Shown: positions 10,401 to 18,751 of the stretch, piece by piece
Layout of the letters: every line of letters starts with the position of its first letter
How positions within the stretch are numbered: the first letter of the stretch is position 1
NCBI GenBank assembly: GCA_020632715.1
Contig: JACKFA010000001.1
Span: forward strand, 1,612,001-1,676,000
Direction of reading: 5' to 3'
Length of the DNA: 64,000 nt
Origin: Deltaproteobacteria bacterium
GTDB lineage: Bacteria; Myxococcota_A; UBA9042; PHBI01
Translations under genes and position numbers: made by a program
Notes under the pieces: model-generated
What the model was told of the DNA's origin: nothing
What the model saw: only the letters and a program-made list of their open reading frames with translations
Databases searched by the model: none

Positions 10401-13400
10401 CTCAACCTCGGCGGCGTCGAGCTCGGCACGGTCGTCACGGCGACCATGGGCTGGACCGACGACAACGGTGACCCGCAGACGCGCGACCTCACGCACACGG
10501 TGGCGACGGCGACCCCGGACGGCGGCGCCTACGTCGCGACCTTCACCGACGCCGCGGCCGGCGCCGGGCTCGCGCAGTACCCGGAGGGCACGGTGACGCT
10601 GTCGTTCGCGGTCGCGGACGCGGCCGGCAACCCGGCGAGCGCGGCCCGCACGGTGCGCGTCGAGACGGACGCCCCGGTCGCCCGCATCACGTCCCCGTCG
10701 TGGCTCAACGACGCCGCCTGCGACACCGCGAGCCCCTGCGCCGTCGGCGTGTGCGTGAGCAACACCTGCTGGCGCCCGTGGGGCATCGCCGACGCGAAGG
10801 TCCTCGTGGTCGACGTCGCCGGCGTCTTCACGAGCACCGGCAACGTGCGCGTCTGCTCCGACGGGGCCAACGTCCCCGGTGACGCGCTCGCCTGCGCGAC
10901 CGCCGGCTACCGCCAGATCGCCGTCGCGAGCTCGACGGGCGGCACGGTCCTCGTCGACCTCGCCGGCATGCCCGAGGGCGCGCAGCACCTCGTCGCCGAG
11001 GTGCTCCCGCAGACGGGGGCCGCCTGGGTCGCGAGCGCCGCGCAGGAGGACGTCGGGGCGCGCCACCGCGCGGTGTACGTGGACGTCACGGCGCCGGTCG
11101 TGAGCGCCGTCTCGAGCCCGAGCGACAGCGAGGCGCCGAGCGGCGTGCTCAACATCGCCGAGCAGGCCGCGAGCGGCCGGAAGTACACGATCCACCTCGT
11201 CGCGAGCGAGGACGGCCCGGCGTCGGTCTACGTGAACGGCCAGTCGGTCGCCCAGGGCGCCGTCACGGGCGGCGTCGCCGACATCACGACGACCCTCGTC
11301 GAGGGCGAGAACGACATCACCGCGCGCGTCACCGACCTCGTCGGCAACACGAGCGCGCCGGGCATCACCCCCTACCACGCCACGGTCGACACGATGGCCC
11401 CGACGCTCGCCTTCACGGCCCCCGCGTCGTCGCCGATCGCCGCCGGCGCGTCGCGCGAGGTGCGCCTCGCGAGCGACGCCGAGGGCGCCACGGTCACCGT
11501 CATGGACGGCGGCGCCGAGGTCGCGTCGGCCGCGGTGAGCGGCGGCCTCGCGGTCTTCCCGCACGCCGACTTCGGGCTCCTCGCCGACGGCACGCACACC
11601 CTCACGGCCATCGTCACCGACGCCGCGGGCAACGCGAAGAGCGTCGGCACGACCCCGGCCGACATCGTGGTGGACACCACCCCGCCGAGCGTCGTCGCGG
11701 CCGCGCCGGAGGACGGCGCGACCCTCACGCAGGCGGACGACGCCGATACGGGCACGGCCGCCATCGACATCGCGACGGCGTTCACCCCCGGCGACGGCGC
11801 CACGGGCTGGTCGATCGAGGTCGCGAGCTGCGACGCGACGACCTGGGCCTGCGGGGCGGGCAGCGTCTCGAAGAGCGGCGCCGCCACGGCCGGGCAGCCG
11901 GTCGCGGTGAACGTCCCGGTGACGCCGACGAACGCGATCAGCGGCTACCGCCTGCGCTTCGTCGCGACGGACGCCGTCGGGAACCGCGCGACGAGCGACG
12001 TGCACGTCACGGTCATCGTGCAGGACTGCGTCGTCGCGCTCACGGGCCTCGGCGCCGGTGAGTACGTCGCGGCGAGCGACTGCGGCGCCGGCGGCGGCTG
12101 CCCGGTGGCGCTCGGGGCGACGGCGACGGGCGCGAACTGCGCGGCGGTCGACGGGCTCGCGCTCGTGGCGGTCGACGAGGTCGGCGGCGAGACGGTCGTC
12201 GAGACGGCGACGGGCTTCCAGGGCGGGAGCGCCGCGTACAGCTACGACGTGGCCGACGGCGACGTCGTGCGGCTCTACGTCCGCGCGCTCGTCGGTGACA
12301 CGGAGGTCGCGCGCAGCGACGTGAGCGTCCGCACGGTGGACCTCACGCCGCCGACGGTGACGGCGACGCCGGTCGTCGCGGGCACGGCGCCGGCCGAGGG
12401 GATCGTCAACGCGGCGAACGACGACAGCGCGGCGCCGGGCTACCAGATCTCCATCGCCATCGACGCGGCCGACGCGCACCTCGCGGGCGGCCGGATCGTG
12501 CGCGTCACGCGCACCATCGACGGCGCCGAGGTCGAGCTCACGCCGACCAACGGGGCGCTCCCTGTCGAGCTCTCCGACGCGGCCGCGTCGTTCACGGCGG
12601 CGCACGTCGATCTCGTCGACCTCGCCTCGCAGACCCTGCGGGTGGACGTCGAGGACGCCGCCGGCAACGCCGCGAGCGCGAGCTTCGACCTCGAGGTCGA
12701 CGCGACGCCGCCGGCGCGGGTGACGCTCGGGCCCATCGACCCGACGATGGTCGACGCGCGCGCGCCGTCGGTCACGCTCGCGTGGCTCGAGGTCGGCGAG
12801 GACGCCGGCGCCGGCGGGGCCGCGGCCTCGTACGACATCCGCTACGGGAAGGCGCCCATCACCGACGTGACGAGCTTCGAGGCGGCCTGCAAGGTGGGCG
12901 ACATCGCGCACACGGCGCCCGTGCCGACGCCCGGGTTCGGCGGGACCGAGCAGAGCTACGTCGTGGGCGGCCCGGATCCGCGCCAAGCGTCGGATCCGTG
13001 CAAGTTCGGCGCGACGACCGACGGCGCGACCTGGTACTTCGCCATCCGCGCCATCGACGACGCGGGCAACGCGGGCCCGGTGAGCGCGGCCGACGCGGCG
13101 TCCACGACGGCCCTGACCTACACCTTCTCGCACGTGAAGTTCACGACCGGCGCGGGCTTCGCCTCGGCGGCCTTCGTCGGCGCCGGCGGCACGTCGATCG
13201 GCGACTTCGACGGCGACCACGTCACCGACTTCGTCACGGGCTTCTTCATCGCGAACGGCTTCTGCCTCGTGAGCGGCGGCGGGCTCGCCGCGGACGTGAC
13301 GATCGACACGAAGGACGCGCTCGACCACCACTGCGTCATCGGGCCGGCCTCGATGGTCGCGGACGCCGGCGCGAAGGAGGTCGGCTCCTTCATCGACGCG

Positions 13401-14576
13401 CTCGGCGACGTGAACGGTGACGGCCTCGCGGACTTCGGCGTGTCGGGCAAGATCGACGCGGCGACGGGCTTCGTGGCGGTCTACCTCGGGCGGGCGCCGA
13501 GCGCGGACCCGCTCGCGGCGCCGGACGTGGTCATCCGCGGGGCGAACGCGCTGACCGCGCAGTACGGGAGCTTCTGTGGCGCCGGGCGCTTCGGCGGCGG
13601 CGCGGTCGACGCGATCGCGGTCGGCGAGCCGGGGAGCGAGCGGATGCGCGTGATCCCGGGCGACGCCGGCTGGACGGCCGGGCAGGCGACGGTGGTCATC
13701 GACCTCGACGCGCCGGGCGTGGAGACGGCGTTCGGGATCGCCACGTTCGAGGCGCAGTTCGGCGACGTCGCGTGGTTCGGGATCCGCTGCCAGGCGGCCG
13801 GGGACGTGCTCCCGACGCCGGACGGCGGCCCCGCGGCGGGCGACCTGCTCGTGGCGCAGTCGAAGAACGACGACGCGCGGGTGTTCGTCATCCCGGGGCG
13901 GCCGTTCGTCGGGGGCGAGGTGGGCGTGCTGACGAAGCTCGACGGCGCGCCGACGGCGGAGGACCTGCTCGCCGTGCGCCTCCGCCAGGACGCGAAGGCG
14001 GACGGGACCTACGCCACGGGCTTCGGCTCGAGCGTGCAGGGCGGGCGCGACGTCACCGGTGACGGCGTGCCGGACGTGATCGTCGCCCACGCGGGGCGCT
14101 CGGTGTCGATCAACGGCGCCGACGGGAAGGCGGTCTTCGTGTTCGACGGCGCGGCCATCGCGGCTGGGCAGGGCGGCGACCTGCGCGTCGGGAGCGCGGG
14201 CGCGACGCTCGTCGGGCGCGCCTGGGAGGGGGCGAACGGGTTCGTCCTGCGCGCCGACCCGACGGGTGAGTTCCGCTCGGTCGGGACCATCGGCAACTAC
14301 GACGGGTGGCAGCTCGACGGCGCCGAGACGCTCGACCTCGCCATCGCGAGCAAGGACTTCGCGCACGTCGAGCTCCGCATGAACCACGAGAACGACGGCG
14401 GGAGCGAGGTCCTCGGCCTGTTCCCCTACCAGGAGGCGCTGCTCGTGAACCCGGACGCGCCGGGGACGGCCTTCTCGGCCGGGCTCTGGGTGGACGGCGG
14501 CTTCGACGTGGACGGCGACGGGCGCGGCGACGTGCTCATCGGGACGGGCATGTCCGAGGTGCTCATCGTGCACTGA
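7500..14576 (+). CDS. Giant surface lipoprotein with Ig-like domains and FG-GAP repeats
   Basis: A 2358-residue exported protein. The ATG at 7500 has a good upstream purine tract (AGAGAGGAA). The lipoprotein signal peptide ends at C20 (VLAAAC), followed by GDG and a linker of alternating Asp, Thr and Gly to about residue 70. Most of the chain (residues about 75-1870) is a series of roughly 90-110 residue beta-sandwich repeats of bacterial Ig/cadherin-like type. They are marked by repeated openings such as VAIVAPAGD or LAISGPNDG and by closings such as TDAAGNAKS. The last 480 residues carry FG-GAP/VCBS-like calcium loops (DFDGDHVTDF, DVNGDGLADF, DVTGDGVPDV, DVDGDGRGDV), which suggest a beta-propeller head. 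By analogy it is a surface adhesin or matrix protein. It stands alone, divergent from the channel gene and convergent on the gene at 14691. Confidence 0.85.
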   Translation: MTLPRLAILVTACSVLAAACGDGASNAPDTATPDATTASDTDTGAGDTATGDTDPGTDTGPGDTAVPVDTTPPPSGAIAMGFATLDGVVDGASLLFYPDDEPRSYADAQYPGFQTDVVVTTGDIPVGTVVTLSVDDAIVATRTVALFDDAVTEGAVFELVTVAPGVSRVEVTVVDQTGATIGVGTDIELVTTPCAVTVALVGGGCVVADADAEEPGLQAAFAVTRTGGDCAGATVSTAIGERRWTADASFAEGDAQTVVLTVDPGDAPVERLAHVTVAAAHPASRALDGAAEVDVTVDTKAPAPSFLAPTTDELTLADDGNGDASDGIQRDIVVAGGADDVAGIVVTVGGEESGEGVPSGSTWTFASHAFTEDGEVALSATATDACGNAASVDATVTVWAHRPVATLSVPGNGTLYAKDDGDPATAEVFETTATVTVTGAAPGMGVAVKCTTGDDAMIELAQADLGDDVAGEAVLTFELALDRAVLGASTVCGAVVTWHNDAVSAAVPLTIALPAPTLAISGPNDGALLATRAVVVSGAASALDGRRVQVALVDAAGEIAATADSDLVVNGLWTAVVGGPTLADGAYTVVVDAQDAYGNVVSDIGTIAPRHVTIDATAPSVAIVAPAGDTLDPANDAAAADANPTEPGYQTRVTWKVDGEAVAAGTMICLWVDGDAIPCQAPDATTFEATWEVTLGAGSVTLSALARDPAGNVSQTVVTVVQLLIDAPNVAITAPAAGLITTDTTVDVTVHVADAVTTNGVDGATVGLLVDGEPWGGAAQALGGGDYRFAAVPLTSGATTAFRASATFASDPGYSAERVVVQKSVAPTVAIASPSAGARFNLASEACLGTGAACVTDVTVAVTDLEPGSPVTLSVDCGAGATTLDATAGDDGAPVVFSAVSLAHGAAGCDVGAHVVDAAGQAADAVAAHVVVDRKAPTIAVLAPTTPTLSYIDDQKPGTPGMQSALKLNLGGVELGTVVTATMGWTDDNGDPQTRDLTHTVATATPDGGAYVATFTDAAAGAGLAQYPEGTVTLSFAVADAAGNPASAARTVRVETDAPVARITSPSWLNDAACDTASPCAVGVCVSNTCWRPWGIADAKVLVVDVAGVFTSTGNVRVCSDGANVPGDALACATAGYRQIAVASSTGGTVLVDLAGMPEGAQHLVAEVLPQTGAAWVASAAQEDVGARHRAVYVDVTAPVVSAVSSPSDSEAPSGVLNIAEQAASGRKYTIHLVASEDGPASVYVNGQSVAQGAVTGGVADITTTLVEGENDITARVTDLVGNTSAPGITPYHATVDTMAPTLAFTAPASSPIAAGASREVRLASDAEGATVTVMDGGAEVASAAVSGGLAVFPHADFGLLADGTHTLTAIVTDAAGNAKSVGTTPADIVVDTTPPSVVAAAPEDGATLTQADDADTGTAAIDIATAFTPGDGATGWSIEVASCDATTWACGAGSVSKSGAATAGQPVAVNVPVTPTNAISGYRLRFVATDAVGNRATSDVHVTVIVQDCVVALTGLGAGEYVAASDCGAGGGCPVALGATATGANCAAVDGLALVAVDEVGGETVVETATGFQGGSAAYSYDVADGDVVRLYVRALVGDTEVARSDVSVRTVDLTPPTVTATPVVAGTAPAEGIVNAANDDSAAPGYQISIAIDAADAHLAGGRIVRVTRTIDGAEVELTPTNGALPVELSDAAASFTAAHVDLVDLASQTLRVDVEDAAGNAASASFDLEVDATPPARVTLGPIDPTMVDARAPSVTLAWLEVGEDAGAGGAAASYDIRYGKAPITDVTSFEAACKVGDIAHTAPVPTPGFGGTEQSYVVGGPDPRQASDPCKFGATTDGATWYFAIRAIDDAGNAGPVSAADAASTTALTYTFSHVKFTTGAGFASAAFVGAGGTSIGDFDGDHVTDFVTGFFIANGFCLVSGGGLAADVTIDTKDALDHHCVIGPASMVADAGAKEVGSFIDALGDVNGDGLADFGVSGKIDAATGFVAVYLGRAPSADPLAAPDVVIRGANALTAQYGSFCGAGRFGGGAVDAIAVGEPGSERMRVIPGDAGWTAGQATVVIDLDAPGVETAFGIATFEAQFGDVAWFGIRCQAAGDVLPTPDGGPAAGDLLVAQSKNDDARVFVIPGRPFVGGEVGVLTKLDGAPTAEDLLAVRLRQDAKADGTYATGFGSSVQGGRDVTGDGVPDVIVAHAGRSVSINGADGKAVFVFDGAAIAAGQGGDLRVGSAGATLVGRAWEGANGFVLRADPTGEFRSVGTIGNYDGWQLDGAETLDLAIASKDFAHVELRMNHENDGGSEVLGLFPYQEALLVNPDAPGTAFSAGLWVDGGFDVDGDGRGDVLIGTGMSEVLIVH

Positions 14577-14590
14577 TCGGGCGCGCGGCC

Positions 14591-14660
14591 GGGCGGCGAT
14601 GACGTCGCCCGCGCCTCTCGTCTTCGTGAGATGAAGGGCGGCCCCGAGGGGTCGCCCTTC
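14591..14660. terminator. Tandem strong hairpins between two convergent giant genes
   Basis: Two stem-loops lie within 85 bases of the upstream stop. The first (14591-14610) pairs GGGCGGCG with CGTCGCCC around ATGA, with one G-T wobble. The second (14633-14660) pairs GAAGGGCG with CGCCCTTC perfectly and continues inward through a wobble to CCC/GGG. No T-run follows either one. They are probably a bidirectional transcription stop or an RNA-stabilising structure. Confidence 0.5.
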
Positions 14661-14690
14661 GTCGTTCATGGCCGCGCGACCGGGCTCGGA

Positions 14691-17600
14691 TCAGAAGCCG
14701 TCGCCGCACCACCCGACGGCGTTGCACGTGTGGCCGGCGGCGTCGCAGACGCGCCCCTCGCAGGTGACGTCGGCGCAGTCGGCGTGCGTGTTGTGGTCGT
14801 TGTCGACGCCGTCCTGGCAGTCGCTCTCGACGCAGCGCCGGAGCTCCGGCGCGCAGGTGGTCCCCTCGCCGCAGCTGATCCCGCCGAAGGTCTCGGGCGC
14901 GCACGCCTCCGCCTGCTCCGTCTCCGTCCCCCCGCACGCGCCCGCCTGGCACACGCCGACCACGCACGTCCGCCGCCGCGCGCCGACGTCCTCGCAGGTG
15001 CCCGTGTCCGGCTCGCACGCGCCCCACGTCGTGCAGGCGGTCTCGCAGGCGAGGCGCGCCGTGTCCCGCGAGCACGGTCCCTTCACCGACTCGGTCTCCG
15101 CCACGCAGGCCCCGCCGCGCACCCGGTGGACCGTGCAGCTCGCGCTGACGGCGCCGATCTCGGCGCAGTCGTCCGGGTAGGCGCACGCGGCCCCCGCCTC
15201 GCAGGCCGTCGGGCCGCAGAGCGCCCCCTCGGCGGGTGCTTGGACCGGCCGCGCCACGCGCGCGCGCGAGCCGTCGTCGCGCACCACCCACACGGCCCCC
15301 GGCGTCGCCGCGAGCGCCACCACGTCGCGCCCCTCGGCCCACGCTGACGCAGCACCGAGCGGCGTCGTCGCGGTCGCGGTCACCAGCACCGGGTCCGCGC
15401 CTTCTGCGAGCCGCCACGCCCCCTCCGCGAACGCGTCGTAGACGAGCGTCGCGCCCGGGGTCGCCGGGAGGTCGACCGCGGTGACCGCGCCGGCGGCGGC
15501 GTCCACGCGCCAGAGCGAGCCGTCGTCGGCGAGCACGGCGAAGCGCGCGTCGGCGAGCGGAAGGATCCGCGAGTCGCTCGAGAGCGGCGCCGTCATCGGG
15601 ATCTCGAACGTCACGCCGAGCGGGCTCGCGCACGCGACCCCGGGGACCGGCGCGAGGAGGCAGACCGTCCCGTCGAGCGCGCGCGCCGCCTGCCACCCGG
15701 CGCGCCCCTCGAGCACCGCCACCGGCGCGTCGCCCTCCGGCGGCACCCAGAACACCGCGCGGGTCGCCACGTTCACGGTCTGCGCGAGCACGCCGCCGCC
15801 CGCCGCTACCCCGTTCGGCTGCACCGGGAGCGTCGCCCCGTCGCGCCGCGGCGCCGCCACCTCGACGCGCGCGCCGTCGGGCGCGAGATGCACGACGCCG
15901 CTGTCCGTCCCTCGCCCCCAGGCGCCGTCGCCGGCGCCGTCCGGGAAGGCGTCCCGCGGGACGAACGCGGCGGTCACTTGCTCCGCGAGCCCGAGGGCGT
16001 CGAAGACCTCGTCGCTGCCCATGAAGCGACCGTCCGCTCCCGCCGCCCAGAGCGGGCCCGTCGCGCTCGGCGCGGGCGCGGCGAGGGCGATGACGAGGCG
16101 CCCGATGCCCGGGAGCTCCCCCTCGAGGACCCAACCGCCGACCGCGCCCGGGTCCGCGTCGCCCGCGCGGGTCAGCAGCACGCAGCCCGCGTCCGCGGGG
16201 CCCGCCGCGGCGGGCTCCCCGCCGAGCGACCAGCCTGAGACGGCGGCGGCTGTGAGCCCGGGCGCGCAGACGACCGCGTCCTCGCCGCTCGCCGTCGCGT
16301 TCACGGCGAGCGCGGGCGCCGGCGTCAGCGCCTGGGGCGTCACGCGGACCGTCCAGAGGAAGCCGTCCCGCACGTCGAAGCCGTTCACCGCGGCGAACCC
16401 CGCGCCGGGCCCGTCGGTGCGGCTCCCCGTGACGACGAGGAGCGTGTCCGCGTCGAGGCGGACGGCCTTCGAGAGGAAGTGCTCCGCGGGCACCGCGAAG
16501 CGCGCGAGGCGCGTGACCGTGATGGCGCCGGCGGCGTCGACCACGACCTCGTCGACGCGGTCGCCGCGCGCGACGAGGAGGCGGCGCTCCGACAGCCCCA
16601 CCTGCACGGTCGGATCGAAGCCGAGCCACGGCCCCGGCGCGGGCGTCGAGAGCGCGCCGTCCGCCGGGAGGGACGCCGTGGCCGAGCCGCCGGAGGCCGT
16701 GAGGAACGCGAGCGGCACGGCCGACTCCTCGCCAGCCGCGATCGGCGCCCACGTGGCGAACGCCGCCTCGCCGCCGAGCGAGAGCGCGCTCGCGACGCGC
16801 CCGAGCCGATCGCCGACCCGCTGCCGCGCGACCCCACCGTCGAGCGGCTTCCGCCCGAGCCGCCCGCCCTCGCGGACGAGCGCGATCGCCTCGCCCGACC
16901 CGTCGCGCCAGAGGGCGACGGTGTCGTCGGCGTCGGCGTCCACCGACGCGAGCGCCCCCTGCCCGTCGACCACCGGCCACACGCGCCAGCGCGGCGGCGG
17001 CGAGGCGATGGAGCTCGGGCCGAACTCGGGCCGGACCACCATGGTCGAGAGCTGGACCGGCATGTCGAGGCAGTACGGCGGCGCCGCGTTGGGCTGCAGG
17101 CCGCCCCCACCGCGCACGAGGCCGGTGCAGGTCGCGTCGGGGCGCAGCGCGCGCGTGCAGCTCACCGCGCCCACGCACTGCCAGTTCTCGCCGAAGGCCG
17201 ACAGGCTCGGCCCGCTCTCGCCGTCGACCGCGAAGAGCTGGTCCACCTCGACGCCGAGGAGGACGGGCTCGCCGTCCCACGTCACCGCGGAGAGCGTGCT
17301 CCGCGCTACCTCCGGCTCGGTCGGCCCGGCCGCGAGCGCGACGACGCCGCTCTCGAGGACCTTCGGCACGACGGCGCCGAGCGGCTCGTCGAGGAGCCCG
17401 CGCCCCTCGACGTAGCGGAGGCGCTTCGTCCCGGCTCCCCCCTCGCGCTCGAGGGTCCAGACGGTCGCCGCCCCCCACGGCGTCGCGACGGCCGTCTGCC
17501 TGTCGACCACGCGCAGCGTGTAGGGGCCGGTCGTCCAGCGCATGCCGAGCCGCGCCTCGTGCGGGACGAGCATGAGCGCCTCGGGGACGTCCACGCCGGG

Positions 17601-17945
17601 CGCGATCTGCACGAGCTCCCAGCCCAGCGTGCCGTCCCGCCACCGGTCGACCTCGCCGTCGCTCCACTCGACGCGAACGACGCCGTCGGCCTCCCGCGCG
17701 GCGACGACCTGGTGGAGGCCGCCCTGGTAGACGAGGTGCGTCCCCGGGTTCATGACCACGAGCGGCGCCGCGTTCGGCTCGCCGGCGCCTGGGTCGAGGA
17801 CCGCGACGTGGCTCGCGGGGTAGCCGGAGTCGACGCCTCCTGGGCCGTCGTCACCGCCGTCGGAGCCGCAGCGGGCGGAGGCGAGGGCGAGGGCGAAGGC
17901 GAAGGCGAGGGCGGCGTGAGCGGCGGGTCGGCGGAGCGAGGTCAA
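14691..17945 (-). CDS. Large exported protein of unknown function with Cys-rich C-terminus
   Basis: A 1084-residue predicted exported protein. I chose the TTG at 17945 because GGAGG lies four bases upstream and a signal peptide starts directly from it. The hydrophobic stretch ends in ASARC (C26), an atypical lipobox because Arg precedes the Cys, followed by GSDGGDDG, so lipidation is likely but not certain. The middle (about residues 50-870) has no motif I can name. Its alternating short beta-strand pattern and recurrent Gly/Asp turns suggest one or more beta-propellers. The last 200 residues are Cys-rich, with CAYPDDCAEIG, repeated Cys pairs, and a final DGVDNDHNTHADC segment of the calcium-loop type also found in the 57215 protein. 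It is probably a surface or periplasmic protein. Its gene precedes, on the same strand, nothing that suggests a pathway. Confidence 0.75.
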   Translation of the reverse strand: MTSLRRPAAHAALAFAFALALASARCGSDGGDDGPGGVDSGYPASHVAVLDPGAGEPNAAPLVVMNPGTHLVYQGGLHQVVAAREADGVVRVEWSDGEVDRWRDGTLGWELVQIAPGVDVPEALMLVPHEARLGMRWTTGPYTLRVVDRQTAVATPWGAATVWTLEREGGAGTKRLRYVEGRGLLDEPLGAVVPKVLESGVVALAAGPTEPEVARSTLSAVTWDGEPVLLGVEVDQLFAVDGESGPSLSAFGENWQCVGAVSCTRALRPDATCTGLVRGGGGLQPNAAPPYCLDMPVQLSTMVVRPEFGPSSIASPPPRWRVWPVVDGQGALASVDADADDTVALWRDGSGEAIALVREGGRLGRKPLDGGVARQRVGDRLGRVASALSLGGEAAFATWAPIAAGEESAVPLAFLTASGGSATASLPADGALSTPAPGPWLGFDPTVQVGLSERRLLVARGDRVDEVVVDAAGAITVTRLARFAVPAEHFLSKAVRLDADTLLVVTGSRTDGPGAGFAAVNGFDVRDGFLWTVRVTPQALTPAPALAVNATASGEDAVVCAPGLTAAAVSGWSLGGEPAAAGPADAGCVLLTRAGDADPGAVGGWVLEGELPGIGRLVIALAAPAPSATGPLWAAGADGRFMGSDEVFDALGLAEQVTAAFVPRDAFPDGAGDGAWGRGTDSGVVHLAPDGARVEVAAPRRDGATLPVQPNGVAAGGGVLAQTVNVATRAVFWVPPEGDAPVAVLEGRAGWQAARALDGTVCLLAPVPGVACASPLGVTFEIPMTAPLSSDSRILPLADARFAVLADDGSLWRVDAAAGAVTAVDLPATPGATLVYDAFAEGAWRLAEGADPVLVTATATTPLGAASAWAEGRDVVALAATPGAVWVVRDDGSRARVARPVQAPAEGALCGPTACEAGAACAYPDDCAEIGAVSASCTVHRVRGGACVAETESVKGPCSRDTARLACETACTTWGACEPDTGTCEDVGARRRTCVVGVCQAGACGGTETEQAEACAPETFGGISCGEGTTCAPELRRCVESDCQDGVDNDHNTHADCADVTCEGRVCDAAGHTCNAVGWCGDGF

Positions 17946-18064
17946 GGCGCCTCCGGCGTGGCGTGGGAGTCGAGGGCAGGGGACGTGCGCGGGCGGGCGG
18001 GTTGAACGGTCACCCTACCACGGCGGCCGTACCCCGCTCCACCCCGCCCCGCGCGGCGCCGTGA

Positions 18065-18748
18065 TCAGCCGACCGTCACCGCCGACTCGGGCAGGGCGTC
18101 GACCCGCGCGGCCTTCGCGCCGGCCCCCCTGAGCGTCACCTCGGGCGCCCGCGACGTCGTGCCGCGCACGCGCACGTCGACCCCGTCGCCGCCCTGCTCC
18201 GCGAAGCGCGTGTCCTCGATGACCACGGTCGCGCCGTCGTGGACGGACACCCCGGCCCCCCGCGGCGAGCTGTTGCCGCTCACCTCGCAGCCCCGGAGCG
18301 TCACGCGCGCGACCCCGTCGACGTGCATCGCGCCGCCCTGCTTCGCCTCGTTCCCCGCGAACGTCGTCTCCTCGCAGGAGAGCGACGCCCCGCCACCGAG
18401 GTAGACGGCGCCGCCCTTCTGGGCCGAGCACCCCTCGAAGCGGCAGCCGCGCACGGTCACAGCCGCGTCGCCCGCGATGAAGAGCCCGCCGCCGAGCTCC
18501 GCGCTCCCGTCGCGCACGACGAGCCCGTCGAGCACGACCTCCACGCCGTCCGCCTCGACGCGCACGACCGGCCGCCCCGAGATCCCCTCGAGCGTCGCCC
18601 CCGCCTCGCCGCGGAGCGTCAGCGACCGCCTCACCACGAGCCGCACGGCGTAGTCGCCCGCGGCGAGCGAGATCACCGCGCCCGCGTCGGCCTCGGCGAC
18701 CACCTCCGCGAGGTCGTCGTCCGGTGTCACCGCGATCGTCGCCGCCAT
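18065..18748 (-). CDS. Small right-handed beta-helix protein, coupled to the calpain-like gene
   Basis: A 227-residue protein built of successive beta-helix coils. The opening DLAEVVAEADAGAVISLAAG is the typical entry strand of pectate-lyase-like folds. It is followed by turns with repeated GG(A/G) and Cys residues (RGCRFEGCSAQKGGAVY, then RGCEVSGNSS). No signal peptide and no catalytic residues of pectate lyases are visible, so it is more likely a binding, scaffold or effector-associated module than an enzyme. Its ATG comes three bases after the TAG of the calpain-like gene, and the ribosome site (GGGGAAGTAGGCG) lies within the end of that gene. The two are therefore co-transcribed and probably made together. 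Confidence 0.75.
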   Translation of the reverse strand: MAATIAVTPDDDLAEVVAEADAGAVISLAAGDYAVRLVVRRSLTLRGEAGATLEGISGRPVVRVEADGVEVVLDGLVVRDGSAELGGGLFIAGDAAVTVRGCRFEGCSAQKGGAVYLGGGASLSCEETTFAGNEAKQGGAMHVDGVARVTLRGCEVSGNSSPRGAGVSVHDGATVVIEDTRFAEQGGDGVDVRVRGTTSRAPEVTLRGAGAKAARVDALPESAVTVG

Positions 18749-18751
18749 CGC

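Noticed and set aside
12964..12996. Direct repeat CGGATCCG twice in the giant lipoprotein gene
   Set aside because: It lies in coding sequence with normal protein continuity and is short enough for chance.
7320..14669. A very long open frame on the minus strand opposite the giant lipoprotein
   Set aside because: It is antisense to a lipoprotein with a good signal peptide and recognisable repeats, is Arg/Asp/Val-rich without any domain, and such shadow frames are expected at this GC content.
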